DNA from: Hymenobacter psoromatis
GTDB lineage: Bacteria; Bacteroidota; Bacteroidia; Cytophagales; Hymenobacteraceae
NCBI RefSeq assembly: GCF_020012125.1
Contig: NZ_JAIFAG010000001.1
Location: 992,001-1,056,000 of the forward strand
DNA length: 64,000 nt
Reading direction: 5' to 3'
The translations under genes were made by a program, and so were the position numbers. The notes beneath the pieces were generated by a model, which was not told the DNA's origin, did not search any database, and saw nothing but the letters and a program-made list of their open reading frames with translations. Positions 10,248-23,300 of this stretch are shown here, piece by piece; positions within the stretch are counted from its first letter, which is position 1; each line of letters starts with the position of its first letter.

Positions 10248-11240
10248 CTACGAAAAGCTCGGATACGCCGCGCCTACCGTGCTGCCTACGGGCAGAATGG
10301 CGTCCAACTCAGCCAGCTCGGTCGCGCTCAGGTGAATATCGGCGGCGGCTACATTGGCTTCCAGATACTTGCGACGCTTGGTGCCCGGAATGGTGACTAC
10401 TCCCTGCGCCAGCACCCAGGCCAGGGCCAGCTGCGCGGGCGTTACGCCCTTGGCTTGGGCCGAGGCTTCGAGCTTGCGCACCAGCTCCAGGTTTTTATAG
10501 AAGTTTTCGCCCTGGTAGCGCGGAAACATCCGGCGCGAATCGGTAGCCTCGAAGTCGTCGGGCGATTTGATTTCGCCCGATAAAAAACCCCGGCCCAGCG
10601 GCGAGTACCCCACGAAGCCGATGCCCAACTCGCGCGTGGCTTGTAGCACGCCATTCTCCTCCACGCCTCGGTCGAAGAGCGAATACTCGGTTTCCAGCGC
10701 CGAAATAGGGTGTACGGCGTGCGCCTGGCGCAAGATGTCGGCCGGCACTTCGCTCAGGCCCAGGTAGCGCACCTTGCCTTCTTCCACGAGCCGGCTCATG
10801 GCCCCTACCGTGTCCTCAATGGGGGTAGCCGGGTCGAGGCGGTGCAGGTAATAAAGGTCCACGTAGTCGGTGCCCAGGTTTTTTAGCGAGCGCTCGATGC
10901 TTTTGCGCACGTAGTCGGGCCGCCCATTAAACTGCCCGTTCCAGGTAGCATCGTCGCCAATCTCAAAACCAAACTTGGTGGCGATGGTGTACTTATCGCG
11001 CTGGCCGGCAATGGCTTGGCCAACCAGCCGCTCGTTGTGCAACGGCCCGTACACGTCGGCCGTGTCGAGCATGGTCACGCCCAGCTCCAGGGCCCGGTGA
11101 ATGGTGGCGATGCTCTCGGTATCATCAATGGCCCCGTAGATGGTGCCGCCCACGAAGCCCGACATGCCCATGCAGCCCAGGCCCTCCACGGATACTTCCA
11201 AGCCCTGGCTACCCAGAGCTACTTTCTTGATGCTAGTCAT
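10248..11240 (-). CDS. Aldo/keto reductase
   Basis: A 330-residue (beta/alpha)8 NADPH-dependent oxidoreductase. It has LGCMGMSGF near the start, the catalytic tetrad segments [10 protein letters not shown] and [15 protein letters not shown] with the catalytic His, and the C-terminal cofactor-binding [15 protein letters not shown]. It resembles the AKR13/YajO-like group. It is transcribed towards an AraC regulator. A second AKR of a different length lies at 15.2 kb, also next to an AraC gene. Confidence 0.94.
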   Translation of the reverse strand: MTSIKKVALGSQGLEVSVEGLGCMGMSGFVGGTIYGAIDDTESIATIHRALELGVTMLDTADVYGPLHNERLVGQAIAGQRDKYTIATKFGFEIGDDATWNGQFNGRPDYVRKSIERSLKNLGTDYVDLYYLHRLDPATPIEDTVGAMSRLVEEGKVRYLGLSEVPADILRQAHAVHPISALETEYSLFDRGVEENGVLQATRELGIGFVGYSPLGRGFLSGEIKSPDDFEATDSRRMFPRYQGENFYKNLELVRKLEASAQAKGVTPAQLALAWVLAQGVVTIPGTKRRKYLEANVAAADIHLSATELAELDAILPVGSTVGAAYPSFS

Positions 11241-11358
11241 GTGATTACGGTAAAAAGGGTAGTTATTCTACTAAACAAAGGTCCGGCCCTACCCCCCGCT
11301 AGGGCTATACAAACCGGCCCTTCTGCAACACAAATCGCCGGCCCCCAAACGCGCAAAC

Positions 11359-11385
11359 GCCCGGCCGATGAATCATCGGCCGGGC
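11359..11385 (-). terminator. Hairpin after the DEAD-box helicase gene
   Basis: A perfect 12-bp stem GCCCGGCCGATG with a 3-base loop, immediately after the helicase stop. The minus-strand tail is only weakly T-rich, so termination efficiency is uncertain. Confidence 0.6.
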
Positions 11386-11403
11386 GGCTAAAGCTGAAAA
11401 ATA

Positions 11404-13119
<1,716 letters not shown>

Positions 13120-13191
13120 AGGTTCAGCTACTAAAGTGAAAAAAAGGAGCTGACCTTGCGTTCCTGGGCCAGCAAACCGCTTGATTTAGAA

Positions 13192-13199
13192 CAAAGGTA
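13192..13199 (-). promoter_or_regulatory. Likely -7 promoter box for the DEAD-box gene
   Basis: The minus strand reads TACCTTTG (TAnnTTTG consensus), 73 bases upstream of the proposed TTG start. No good -33 TTTG is seen at the expected distance. Confidence 0.4.
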
Positions 13200-13238
13200 A
13201 GCCGGATAAGTGCCCCGTTTGCCGCTACCTTCGCGGGT

Positions 13239-13979
13239 ATGCCCCTCGACCGTTTTTCCACCCAAGCGGCGGCCTACGCCCGCTACCGCATTGCGTATCC
13301 GCCCGAGCTATACGTCTGGCTGCTGCCGCAGGTACCCAACCGCCTGCGCGCCTGGGACTGCGCCACCGGCAACGGCCAGGTGGCCGCGGTGCTGGCCGAC
13401 TACTTCCGCGACGTGGAAGCCACCGACCTCAGCGTTAATCAATTATCCGAAGCTGCTGAGCGCCCCAATATTCACTACCAGGTGGCCACGGCTGAACATA
13501 CGCCCTTCCCCGACGACTACTTCGACCTTATCACCGTGGGCCAGGCCGTGCATTGGTTCGACCTGGCAGCCTACCACGCCGAAGTGCGGCGTGTGGCCGG
13601 CCCCGGCACCGTGCTGGCCGAGTGGGGCTACCAGTTTTGCCACACCGACCAGCCGGCCCTCAACCAAGTGCTCAACCAGTTTCACGACGAAACGGCGGCT
13701 CCTTATTGGGATGCCAACCGCCGCCACGTGGAAAACGAGTACGCGGAGCTGCCCTTCCCGTTTGCGCGGGTGCGGCGGGCCCACTTCACGGTAACCAAGT
13801 ACTGGCAGTTGGCCGATATGCTGGGCTACCTGCGCTCGTGGTCGGCCACAGCCAACTACGCCCGGCAACACGACGGGGCCGATATGGTGGCGCTGGTGGC
13901 CGACGAGCTGGCGCAGCTGTGGGGGGTAGGGGAGCGGGAAGTGATTTTCCCCATATTTGCGCGGGCCGGGATAGTGTAG
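13239..13979 (+). CDS. Class I SAM-dependent methyltransferase
   Basis: A 246-residue methyltransferase with motif I DCATGNGQVA, a following acidic residue in VEATDLS, and the post-motif region DDYFDLITVGQAVHWFD typical of the methyltransferase type 11 group. It is probably a small-molecule methyltransferase; the substrate is unknown. It is followed after 59 bases by a CoA-transferase gene on the same strand, so the two may be cotranscribed. Confidence 0.9.
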   Translation: MPLDRFSTQAAAYARYRIAYPPELYVWLLPQVPNRLRAWDCATGNGQVAAVLADYFRDVEATDLSVNQLSEAAERPNIHYQVATAEHTPFPDDYFDLITVGQAVHWFDLAAYHAEVRRVAGPGTVLAEWGYQFCHTDQPALNQVLNQFHDETAAPYWDANRRHVENEYAELPFPFARVRRAHFTVTKYWQLADMLGYLRSWSATANYARQHDGADMVALVADELAQLWGVGEREVIFPIFARAGIV

Positions 13980-14038
13980 CCGTAACGAACCGGCCGCGCT
14001 CGGCGATATATCCGGCTGCTACCAAACTTAATTGCCAA

Positions 14039-15157
14039 ATGTCTGATAGTCTTCCCTTTGCTGGCTTGCGGGTATTGGAACTGGCCGCCGTGCTGGCCGG
14101 CCCACAGGTAGGCCAGTTTTTTGCTGAGTTGGGGGCCGATGTGTTGAAAATAGAGCCGCCGGCCGGCGATGTCACCCGCACCTGGCGCACGCCCAGCGAT
14201 GACCCCGAGAGTAGCGTATCGGCCTATTTCGCGGCTTCTAATTGGGGTAAGGAATCATTAACGCTCGACCTGCGGCAGCCCGCCGCCCAGGCCGGGCTGC
14301 GCCAGTTGGCCCTGGCGGCTGACGTGCTATTGGTGAGCTACAAGTCCGGCGATGCTGAAAAATTCGGGCTGACTTACGCCGCGCTGGCGGCGGCCAATCC
14401 GCGCCTTATTTACGCCCACCTCACGGGCTACGGGCCGGCCAGCCCGCGCGTGGGCTACGATGCTGTGCTGCAAGCCGAAACCGGCTTCATGCACCTCAAC
14501 GCCGCCTGCCCCGCCGACCCGCCCCAGAAAATGCCGGTGGCCCTCATCGACCTACTGGCCGCGCATCAACTCAAGGAAGGCATCCTCACAGCGCTTTACC
14601 AGCGCGAGAAAACCGGCCGAGGCGCACTTATCGAAGTGAGCCTGCTCGATAGCGCGCTGGCTTCGCTGGCCAACCAGGGTAGTACTTGGCTCACCACCGG
14701 CCACGACCCGGTGCCGCTGGGCTCGGGCCACCCCGGCATCGTGCCCTACGGCACCGTGTACCGCGCCGCCGACGGCCAGCGGCTGATACTGGCTGTGGGC
14801 ACCGACGCGCAGTTTCAGCAGTTGTGTATGGTGCTGATGCGCCCGCACTGGGCCGCTGAGGCGCGCTTTGCCACCAATCCGGCGCGGGTGCGCCATCGCG
14901 CCGCCCTCGAAGAATTGCTATTGGTGCGCATCGCGGAGCTGAACGGCTGGGCGCTGCTGCACGAGCTAACCCGCCTGGGCGTGCCAGCCGGGGCCGTGCG
15001 CTCGGTGGGCGAAGCCCTGAGCCAGGAGGCCGCCCAGGCGATGCTGCTGCCGCCCGTGCCGCCGGAGTTTCCTTACCCCGGCCTGCGCACGGTAGCGTTT
15101 CGCAGTTCGGCGTGGCCGGTGGTGCAGGCGCTGAGCCCACCGCCCGAGAAGAACTAA
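14039..15157 (+). CDS. CaiB/BaiF family (class III) CoA-transferase
   Basis: A 372-residue protein with the family N-terminus GLRVLELAAVLAGPQVGQFF, DVLKIEPPAGD, and the region YGPASPRVGYDAVLQAETG that contains the predicted catalytic Asp. Class III enzymes transfer CoA between carboxylic acids, often in carnitine, oxalate or aromatic acid metabolism. The frame stays open far upstream (from 13553), but that part overlaps the methyltransferase gene and is a high-GC artefact. The ATG at 14039 gives the canonical start. The donor and acceptor acids are not predictable. Confidence 0.93.
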   Translation: MSDSLPFAGLRVLELAAVLAGPQVGQFFAELGADVLKIEPPAGDVTRTWRTPSDDPESSVSAYFAASNWGKESLTLDLRQPAAQAGLRQLALAADVLLVSYKSGDAEKFGLTYAALAAANPRLIYAHLTGYGPASPRVGYDAVLQAETGFMHLNAACPADPPQKMPVALIDLLAAHQLKEGILTALYQREKTGRGALIEVSLLDSALASLANQGSTWLTTGHDPVPLGSGHPGIVPYGTVYRAADGQRLILAVGTDAQFQQLCMVLMRPHWAAEARFATNPARVRHRAALEELLLVRIAELNGWALLHELTRLGVPAGAVRSVGEALSQEAAQAMLLPPVPPEFPYPGLRTVAFRSSAWPVVQALSPPPEKN

Positions 15158-15248
15158 AAATTAAGAATTGCCAATGAGCAACTAGTTCTTGAGTGAGCTA
15201 ACTCGCCCGCGCGCTGGCCCTAAATGGCCAGCCCGTTACCCCTCGTCT

Positions 15249-16145
<897 letters not shown>

Positions 16146-16218
16146 TTACTTGAACAACCCAAAGGTCCCCCGACCCGCAACGGCATCCTAACAGGATTCA
16201 AACAAAAAGATAGGAAAT

Positions 16219-17154
16219 TTAAACCGCGGGCGGCGGCGCGGTAGCTTCGTGGTCTTGACTGAGCAAGGCACGCAGGGCCGACGGGGTGGTGCCGGTTTGC
16301 TTCTTGAAGAAGTTGTTGAAGTAGGTCGGGTACTCGAAGCCCAGCCCGTAAGCGATTTTGGCGGTGCTCCAGTTCGTGTGCTGAAGCAGGGCCTTGGCCT
16401 CGCGCGTGATACGTTCCGCGATGTGCACGGATGTGGTTTTGCCGGTAAGCTCGCGCAGGGCCCGGTTCAGGTGGTTGACGTGCACCGAAAGGCAACGGGC
16501 AAAATCGCCGGGGGTGCGCAACTTGAGCCGGTGGGCGGGCGAGTCAATCGGAAATTGTCGTTCCAGCAGCGCCTGAAACAGTGCCGCAATGCGACTGGCG
16601 GCGTTCGGATGCTGGTAGTAGGCCGCCCACGGCTGTAGCTTCAGGGTCTTGTGAAAAACCAGGTTTAAATAATTACGCACTACCTCCTGCTTGTAGGGGT
16701 AGCCCGAGTTCAGCTCCTAGAGCATTTTGCCGAAGAGGTAATGCAAGTCGACGTACGGCCCTTCGTTCAAGCAATAAACCGGGTCGCCGCCGAGCTGGAA
16801 CAGCGGCGACTCTTGCAGGCTGGCGGCGCGGTCGTTGAGGATGAGAAATTCCTCCGTAAACAAGCACAGGTAACCGCCTTGCTCTTCCGAAATGCCTTCC
16901 TAGGAATAAGGAACCAGCGGATTGGAAAACACCAGCGCGGGCTGGTCAATCAGCACGCTCCGGTTGGCGTAGTGGTAGCGGCTGCTGCCGGTAAATAAGG
17001 AAATTTTGTAATAGTCGCGCCGGCCATATAGTGATGTATGAGTGCGGAACTGTTCGCGGGCATACACCTTGAATTGACCCGCCGAAGCGATAGCTGGCAA
17101 GTGGCTGGCGAAAACATCCGTACTACGCGGGACTAGTGACACGGTAGGAATCAA
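16219..17154 (-). pseudogene. AraC family regulator interrupted by two in-frame TAG codons
   Basis: One reading frame encodes a full-length AraC-type protein, including the C-terminal helix-turn-helix signatures SVHVNHLNRALRELTG and AYGLGFEYPTYFNNFFK. It is interrupted by TAG at 16900-16902 and again at 16717-16719, exactly 61 codons apart and in the same frame. Both fit single-base nonsense mutations (for example TGG or CAG to TAG). No ATG is found at the expected start; TTG at 17154 is the best candidate. TAG is a normal stop elsewhere (icd), so recoding is unlikely. It lies upstream of an aldo/keto reductase gene. Confidence 0.85.
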
Positions 17155-17160
17155 ACTAAA

Positions 17161-17211
17161 GGCGTGTGGGTGGTAACCAAAGAAGAACTTTTTAGTTACC
17201 GCCCACACGCC
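17161..17211 (-). terminator. Terminator after the small secreted protein gene
   Basis: 17-bp stem GGCGTGTGGGTGGTAAC (17161-17177) pairs with 17195-17211 with one mismatch. The minus-strand tail is TTTAGTTTGATT. It lies just past the stop of the gene at 17224 and ahead of the broken AraC gene. Confidence 0.72.
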
Positions 17212-17223
17212 CTAATTATTCAT

Positions 17224-17673
17224 TTACTCGTCGCCGCGGCCAGCGGGTAGGCCGGGAGGCGGCGTGCCCTGGGCTGCATGTGCTGTTGGGATACCCATCT
17301 TTTCCTCGCGCTTCTGCTGGTACTTAATAAACTGGGCCGGGTTGAGCACGTCTTTCAGGCGCTCTAGGCGACTGAGACCCACGGCCTCCATGTAGTCGCG
17401 TAGCTTGGCGGGGTCCTGCTGGTAGCGGGCACGGGCGTGTTCCACGCTGCGCACCGCGCCTTCGTTGATGGCCCGAACTTTCTCAACCTGCGCCGGGGTT
17501 AGGCCTAGCGCCTGCGTCATGCTGGTGGTGAGGGCCTCTACGCGGTCCGCCACCGGGTTAGCGCGGGGCGAAACAGGCTCCGTCGTTTTTACCACGGCCG
17601 AGGCTACCTGGGCCATTGCCGGCGCGACGGCCACAGAAATAATGGCTGCCACAAGCAGAATTACCGAACGCAT
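17224..17673 (-). CDS. Small secreted protein with Spy/CpxP-like helical region
   Basis: A 149-residue protein with a clear Sec signal peptide (hydrophobic residues 4-20, ending in PAMAQ). The mature part is mostly helical, with LGLTPAQVEKVRAINEG followed by LNPAQFIKYQQKREEKMG. This LTPAQ...LNPAQ layout resembles small periplasmic Spy/CpxP-like proteins of Bacteroidota. The function is unknown. It is bracketed by terminators on both sides, so it is a monocistronic unit. A possible -7 box (TATTTTTG on the minus strand) lies at 17768-17775. Confidence 0.75.
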   Translation of the reverse strand: MRSVILLVAAIISVAVAPAMAQVASAVVKTTEPVSPRANPVADRVEALTTSMTQALGLTPAQVEKVRAINEGAVRSVEHARARYQQDPAKLRDYMEAVGLSRLERLKDVLNPAQFIKYQQKREEKMGIPTAHAAQGTPPPGLPAGRGDE

Positions 17674-17774
17674 AAGCTAAAGGAATAGGTGGACAACAAT
17701 AGTCGCGCTGCTAACCAGCGCAGGCCCCCGAACGTGGCTCTAGCCAATTTAGTGCCGCTTTGGGGTGCAAAAAT

Positions 17775-17806
17775 AAAAAAGCCGCTGGTAAGCAGCGGCT
17801 TTTTTA
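17775..17806 (-). terminator. Terminator of the susCDE operon
   Basis: Stem AAGCCGCT/AGCGGCTT with flanking A and T runs on both sides, so it could terminate both strands. It lies 20 bases after the stop of the SusE-like gene. Confidence 0.88.
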
Positions 17807-17825
17807 ATCAGAAAATGAGAACCTG

Positions 17826-18623
17826 CTACTTAATGGTGTAGTAGGCTTTGGCCAGGTTGGTGGTGTCGGTCGCAGCGAAAAGCACCACCGTATACGTGCC
17901 GGGCGTGGCGACTACCAGGTTATCGCCGCCCGGTGCCAGGGGCACGTTCGGGCCTTTGCCGCCCAGGTTAGTAGCCCATTCCTTACCGAAGCGAAATTTG
18001 AACTGGTCCGCCTTCAGCGGCCCCGTGTACGTGTAAGTTTGGGCAGCGCAATCATAAGTCATCGTAAAATCAATGGCACCACCCGGCCAGCCCGGCCCCG
18101 CCGGCCCCACGATGCCCCACGCTTTAGCTGGCTGTTGGCAGGCGGGGTACGGAGTCACAGTTAGTGGTAGGGAGGCTGTGTAAAGTGGCTGGTTACTGGC
18201 GTATGCCGATTGCAGGCGCACTTCTAGGTCGGTAGTTACATTAGGCGCGATGCCCGCTGCCAGTATCGCTGCGTCAAAATCAGCGACATTCAAGGTCGTA
18301 TTCGGTCCTGCGCCAGCTGAGATATTGAAGGGCGCGGCAAAATTGCTGCCTTTCTTGGCAAATTGCAGCATATAAGTTACTGCTGGGTCGTACGGATGCT
18401 CGACGTTGGTCCAATTGAAGCCCGAAATCGGGGTCCAGGTGAAGATAACGGCACCCTGTGCGGCGTTGGCTGAGGACAGCACTACGGCGCTAGTTGAGGC
18501 AGTTAGGGTAGGCGTGCTGGCCGGGGTCAGGGTGGCCCGCACCTCGTCTTTTTTGCAGGCTGCTAGGGCCAGCAGCGCCAGCGTGCCCGCACCGACGGTT
18601 GTTTTGATAAACCAGGATTGCAT
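17826..18623 (-). CDS. SusE-like outer membrane lipoprotein
   Basis: A 265-residue protein with a lipoprotein leader (LALLALAACKK, Cys about residue 24), then SusE-type immunoglobulin-like features: SSANAAQGAVIFTW, PAVTYMLQFAKKGSNF, and a C-terminal carbohydrate-binding-like domain ending in TYTVVLFAATD. SusE-type proteins sit on the cell surface and help SusCD capture glycans. I chose the ATG at 18623 because it gives the lipoprotein leader directly. It is the last gene of the susC-susD-susE operon and is followed by a strong terminator. Confidence 0.87.
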   Translation of the reverse strand: MQSWFIKTTVGAGTLALLALAACKKDEVRATLTPASTPTLTASTSAVVLSSANAAQGAVIFTWTPISGFNWTNVEHPYDPAVTYMLQFAKKGSNFAAPFNISAGAGPNTTLNVADFDAAILAAGIAPNVTTDLEVRLQSAYASNQPLYTASLPLTVTPYPACQQPAKAWGIVGPAGPGWPGGAIDFTMTYDCAAQTYTYTGPLKADQFKFRFGKEWATNLGGKGPNVPLAPGGDNLVVATPGTYTVVLFAATDTTNLAKAYYTIK

Positions 18624-18686
18624 GAGATAGCTACTTGCGAATGGGTGAGAAATGGGAGAAGCGCGGCCAGACAAGGAGTGCCCGGC

Positions 18687-20291
18687 TTAGTAACCAGGAT
18701 TTTGCTGAAGGTTAGGATTGATACTCAGTTCCGAGGAAGGAATTGGGAGCAGATTATACGTATCGGCTACTCCTTGACCTGCCATCACCCCACCTTTCCA
18801 GGGCCAGAGATAAGAAGCACTGGTGAAGCGCCCAAAGCGAATAAGGTCGGTACGGCGGGTGGCTTCCCAGAACAGTTCCCGTGAGCGCTCAGCCAGCAGA
18901 AAATCTAAGGTTAGATTACTGGCCGTAATGTTGCCATTAGTCGTGTTATTGTAGGCACGTGAACGCACGGTGTTTACATAAGTCAGGGCCAGGCCCATAT
19001 CGCCACCGCCTCGCACGGCTGCTTCCGCATAAGTCAGATACATATCGCCTAAACGGAACATAGGATAGTCAGCATCTACGAATGTGTTATCTGAGCCAGC
19101 TACGCCAGCCGACGTTACATTGCGGAACTTGATAGGCACATAACCATACTGAAAGTCAGTGAGCGAAACGATAGCCAGGCTTTGGCTACCCGTGTGAAAA
19201 CGGCCGCGCGAGTCGCTGGCCGTATCGGGGAACTGCTGAAATAGGTTGGCCGTAGTGCGGGCGCCGCCCCAGCCGCCCCCAATTCCGTAGAATGCTGGGT
19301 TCCAGGTGGCTACAGCCGTGCTCGGTACGGCAACGTGTGTCAGGAAGGTAGTACCTCCGTAGCTCTGGGTAAACTTGCCGTCGAACACGATGGGGAAAAT
19401 AATTTCCGTGTTGTTTTTGTCATTGTCGGCCAAAAAAAGATTGCCGTATTTAGGTAGCAACTTATAACCGGCATCGATAACCTTTTTGGCATACGTAGCG
19501 GCATCGGCGTAGCGGGGCGTGCCAGTGTATACCTGCGCATTGAGATAGAGCTTTGCCAGCAATGCCCAAGCGGCTGCCTGGTCGGCGCGGCCGTATTCAT
19601 TGGCGCGAGGAGCCAGCAAGGATGTATCGATGGCTTTCAACTCCGTTTCGATATACGTGAATAAATCGGCGCGCGTAGTGCGGGGAGGCAGAACAGTACC
19701 GCCAATGATATCCTTCTCGGTAGCGAAGGCCGTATTGCCATACAGGTCCAGGGCATGGTAATAGGCCAGGGCCCGTAGGAAGCGCGCCTCAGCCCGGAAA
19801 GTAGCAATACTACCCGCATCAGTACTAGTGATGCCACGGGAGGTCAGCTGCGCGTCAGCCGCCTGCTGCAAGTAGCTGTTGCAGATAGTTACTTCATACA
19901 TCAGGCGGCTGTAAAGGCCCCGAATAAGCACGCCATTAGAAGTCCAGTTCAGGTTGTGCCAGTCTTGAATGCCGGGGTCACCCCATTGAATTACGGCCTC
20001 GTCAGTAGTGAGCTCCTGGGCGCTCCAAAGCTGGCGGATATAGTCAGAGGTGCCTTCGTCAATACCCTTGATGTCGGGAGTGCCAGCAGGGCCCTGCGAG
20101 CCCGTGAGAGCAAAGCCGCCGTAGAGTTTGGCCAACTGCGTTTTATAGCCAGCAGCGTCTTTGTAGACTTTGTCGGCGGTCAGGTCGTAGGTGGGCGTGC
20201 GGTTAAGGTCCTTGGTGCAAGCTGGGGCCAGCAGCAGCGTTGAAGCAGCAATAGAGAGAATCTTGGCGCTGCGAGTAAACGTATTTTTCAT
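18687..20291 (-). CDS. RagB/SusD family nutrient-binding lipoprotein
   Basis: A 534-residue SusD homologue. The leader ends in LLLAPACTKDLNRTP with the lipobox Cys near residue 25. TPR-like helices follow, with ATFRAEARFLRALAYYHALDLYGN as the family signature. The C-terminal part has FRLGDMYLTYAEAAVRG and LLAERSRELFWEATRRTDLIRFGRF, both typical SusD motifs (shown in parts). It binds glycan at the cell surface and forms the lid of the SusC channel. It starts 14 bases after susC ends. Confidence 0.96.
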   Translation of the reverse strand: MKNTFTRSAKILSIAASTLLLAPACTKDLNRTPTYDLTADKVYKDAAGYKTQLAKLYGGFALTGSQGPAGTPDIKGIDEGTSDYIRQLWSAQELTTDEAVIQWGDPGIQDWHNLNWTSNGVLIRGLYSRLMYEVTICNSYLQQAADAQLTSRGITSTDAGSIATFRAEARFLRALAYYHALDLYGNTAFATEKDIIGGTVLPPRTTRADLFTYIETELKAIDTSLLAPRANEYGRADQAAAWALLAKLYLNAQVYTGTPRYADAATYAKKVIDAGYKLLPKYGNLFLADNDKNNTEIIFPIVFDGKFTQSYGGTTFLTHVAVPSTAVATWNPAFYGIGGGWGGARTTANLFQQFPDTASDSRGRFHTGSQSLAIVSLTDFQYGYVPIKFRNVTSAGVAGSDNTFVDADYPMFRLGDMYLTYAEAAVRGGGDMGLALTYVNTVRSRAYNNTTNGNITASNLTLDFLLAERSRELFWEATRRTDLIRFGRFTSASYLWPWKGGVMAGQGVADTYNLLPIPSSELSINPNLQQNPGY

Positions 20292-20305
20292 GACTGAGAT
20301 AAGTC

Positions 20306-23300
20306 TTAAATGCCTAGGTTCAAACCAAATGTGAAGGTGCGGGGGCGCGGGTAGGTATTATTATCAATCCCGCTCGGAATTTCGGGGTCCAAGCCCGTGT
20401 ATTTTGTAACCAGAAATACGTTTTGAACGGCGAAGCTCAAGGTAAGATTCCCCTTGTTGCTAAAGACTTTACCTACATTATACCCCAGAGTAGCATTCTG
20501 CATACGCAGGAAGGAGGCGTTCTGGATGTAGTAGTCTGATGAATACCTATTCTGAGTCGTGTTGGGGAACTGCGTGTAGTTCGCGTCCTGGGTTACATTC
20601 AGCAGATATGAGCCATTGGCGTTGATACCCTGGTAGTTGCCATACTGCGACTGAATGTTGTTATACACATAATTGCCCAGGTTGGCGCGGAGAGTGAAGG
20701 CCAAGCTCAACTGCTTATAGGTCATGTTGGAGCTAAAGCCCAACAGCACTGGTGGGGCCGACTGCTTATAGACGTAGCGGTCGTTGGCGTCGATTTTGCC
20801 GTCCCCGTTCAAGTCAGCGTACACGTCGTTCAACGGCTTGCCGTTGGTGTCGTACACTTGCTTGTAGACGTAGAAAGCCGAAGAAGGCTGGCCCACGGAG
20901 AAGATGCCAATATTAGTACCTGTACCACCCCCGATGCCATTGTTTTCCACGCCCACGAAGCCCGGCTGCTGCGGCCCAAGCGATAGAATCTTGTTTTTGT
21001 TGTATGTCGCGTTCAAGTTGATATCCCAGCGGAAATTGGTCGTGCGCACGGGGTTAAGGTTGATATTCAACTCTACTCCCCGGTTTTCGAGCGAGCCCAC
21101 GTTGAAGACGTAGAAGTTAGTAAAGTTGGTGAGGCTCGGCAGGTAGATGCCGTTCAACAGGTCGGTCGTCTTGCGGTAGTAGGCATCAACCGAGGCCGTC
21201 AGGCGACCATCTAGAAAGCCGACATCCAAGCCCGCGTTGTAGGTGGCAGTTGTTTCCCACTTCAACTGGTTGTTGAAGCCCTGCGGGGAGTAAGGGTCAT
21301 AAGGAATGCCACCCAGCAGGTACTGCGCCTGTAGGTTGTTGAGGGCGTAGCGCTGGATGGTCGGGTAGTCACCCGCGATGCCATACACGTCCTGCTGGCC
21401 CGTGCGGCCGTAGCCTACGCGTAGCTTCAGCTCCGATACCGTCGTATTGTCCTTCAGGAAGTCTTCGCCCTTCACGCGCCAGGCTACCGAAGCAGCCGGA
21501 AACAGGGGCTTCTGGCCGGGGAAGCGCGAGGTCTGGTCGCTACGCAACGTACCAGTTACCAGGTAGCGGTCTTTAAAGTTGTAATTGAGGCGTCCGTAGA
21601 ATGAAACAATAGTATACTGCGTGCGGAAAGGATTAACGTTGGCCGGAGCCCGAATAACCTGCTGCGCCAATCCTGTAGGGGAATAGTTGCCATCCTGCCC
21701 CAGGTAGCTGGCGTAGTTTGGCGAAGTGGTCAGAAAATCCTGATATGAGTAGCCGCCCAGCACCTCTATCCGATGGTCGCCAAACTGCTTGGAATAGTTG
21801 AGGTAGAATTCCAGCAGTTTGTTGTGGCGGTCCTGCTGGTAAAGCGTGTACGAGCCGCCCCGGTTAACCAGGTTGGTAGGGTCATACGGCACGTTGTAGT
21901 AGTCGTCGGCCAGGTTAATACTCTGGTTATTAGCGCCATTACTGTGCGTAATGTCGTAACCCAGGTTCAGGTTGGCGTGCAGGTCGGGCAGGAAGTGGAG
22001 CTTGTAATCGAGCTGCACGTTGCCGATGCTACGCAGTACCGTGCTGCGGTCGCGAGTCAGTTGCAGCGAGGCCACCGGGTTTTTCACGGCTAACTGCTGG
22101 GGGGCACTGGCGGGGTTAGTGGGGTCTTGCACATACTCGTAGTAGCCCCCGTAGGCCGAATTGCCCGAGTATACCGGCTGCGTCGGGTCAAAAATGGCGG
22201 CCGAACCAATGGCCCCAGTGTTAGCAAAATTGTTATCCGTTACCGAACCTTTTACGTTCAGCGTCACCCGCAGGTGGTTGTCGAGCAGCACGGGGGTTAG
22301 ACTAAGCGAACCAGTGTTACGCACTAGCTTGTTCGTAATCAAGATGCCTTGCTGATTTAGGTTGCCGTAGGAGACGCGGAAGGGTAGGTTCCGGCCAATC
22401 GAGCCAGACAGGCTAACGTTATTGTCATACGTCATGGCCGTGCGAAAAATCTGGTCCTGCCAGTTGGTGTTGGCATTGCCCAGCAGGTTTACTTTCGCGG
22501 GCGCCACCTGCTGCACGGTAGCTCGAAACTCATCGGCCGATAGTACCGGCAACGAATTGTAGCGCTTGGAAACCGTGGTCTGCGAGTTAACATTTACTGA
22601 TATCGCGTCGCCGGCCAGGCCTTTCTTGGTGGTAATAAGAATAACCCCGTTCGAGGCGCGCGAGCCGTAGATGGCCGTGGCCGAGGCGTCTTTAAGTACC
22701 GTGAAGGTGGCGATGTCATTTGGGTTAATAAGGCTAAGCGGGTTGGAAGCTCCCGCTACCCCTCCAGAAGTGGCGGTTGACCCCTGGCTGTTATCAACCG
22801 GCACGCCGTCGATAACGATAAGCGGGTCGTTGTTGGCATTCAGCGACGAGCCGCCGCGAATACGAATCTGGGTGGCCGCGCCAGGGGCGCCACCATCGGT
22901 CGTAATCTGCACGCCGGCTACCTTGCCCTGCACAAGTTGCTCGGGGTTAGTAATCTGGCCCTGCACAAAATCCTTGTCCGTAACGGTAGTTACGGCTCCG
23001 GTTACATCCTGCTTGCGCGCGGTACCATAGCCCACTACCACGGCCTCGCCCAGGGCCGTCGCGTTCTCGCCGAGCGCCTGCGGGGCCAGAGTGGTCGTTT
23101 TACCGGCCGCTACCGTCACCGGCACCCGCGCCGTGGCGTAGCCGATAAACGAGATAACCAGCGTGTGCGGCCCGGCCGGCACGCCGCCGATGGTGTAGGT
23201 GCCATCAGCGTTGGTCGAGCCACCAACCGAGGTGCCTTCTACCAGAACGGTTACGCCGGGTAGTCCTTCATTTTTGGTATCCGTTACGCGGCCGCTAATC

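Noticed and set aside
13553..14038. Upstream extension of the CoA-transferase frame
   Set aside because: It overlaps the methyltransferase gene in another frame and shows no family similarity; the ATG at 14039 gives the canonical N-terminus.
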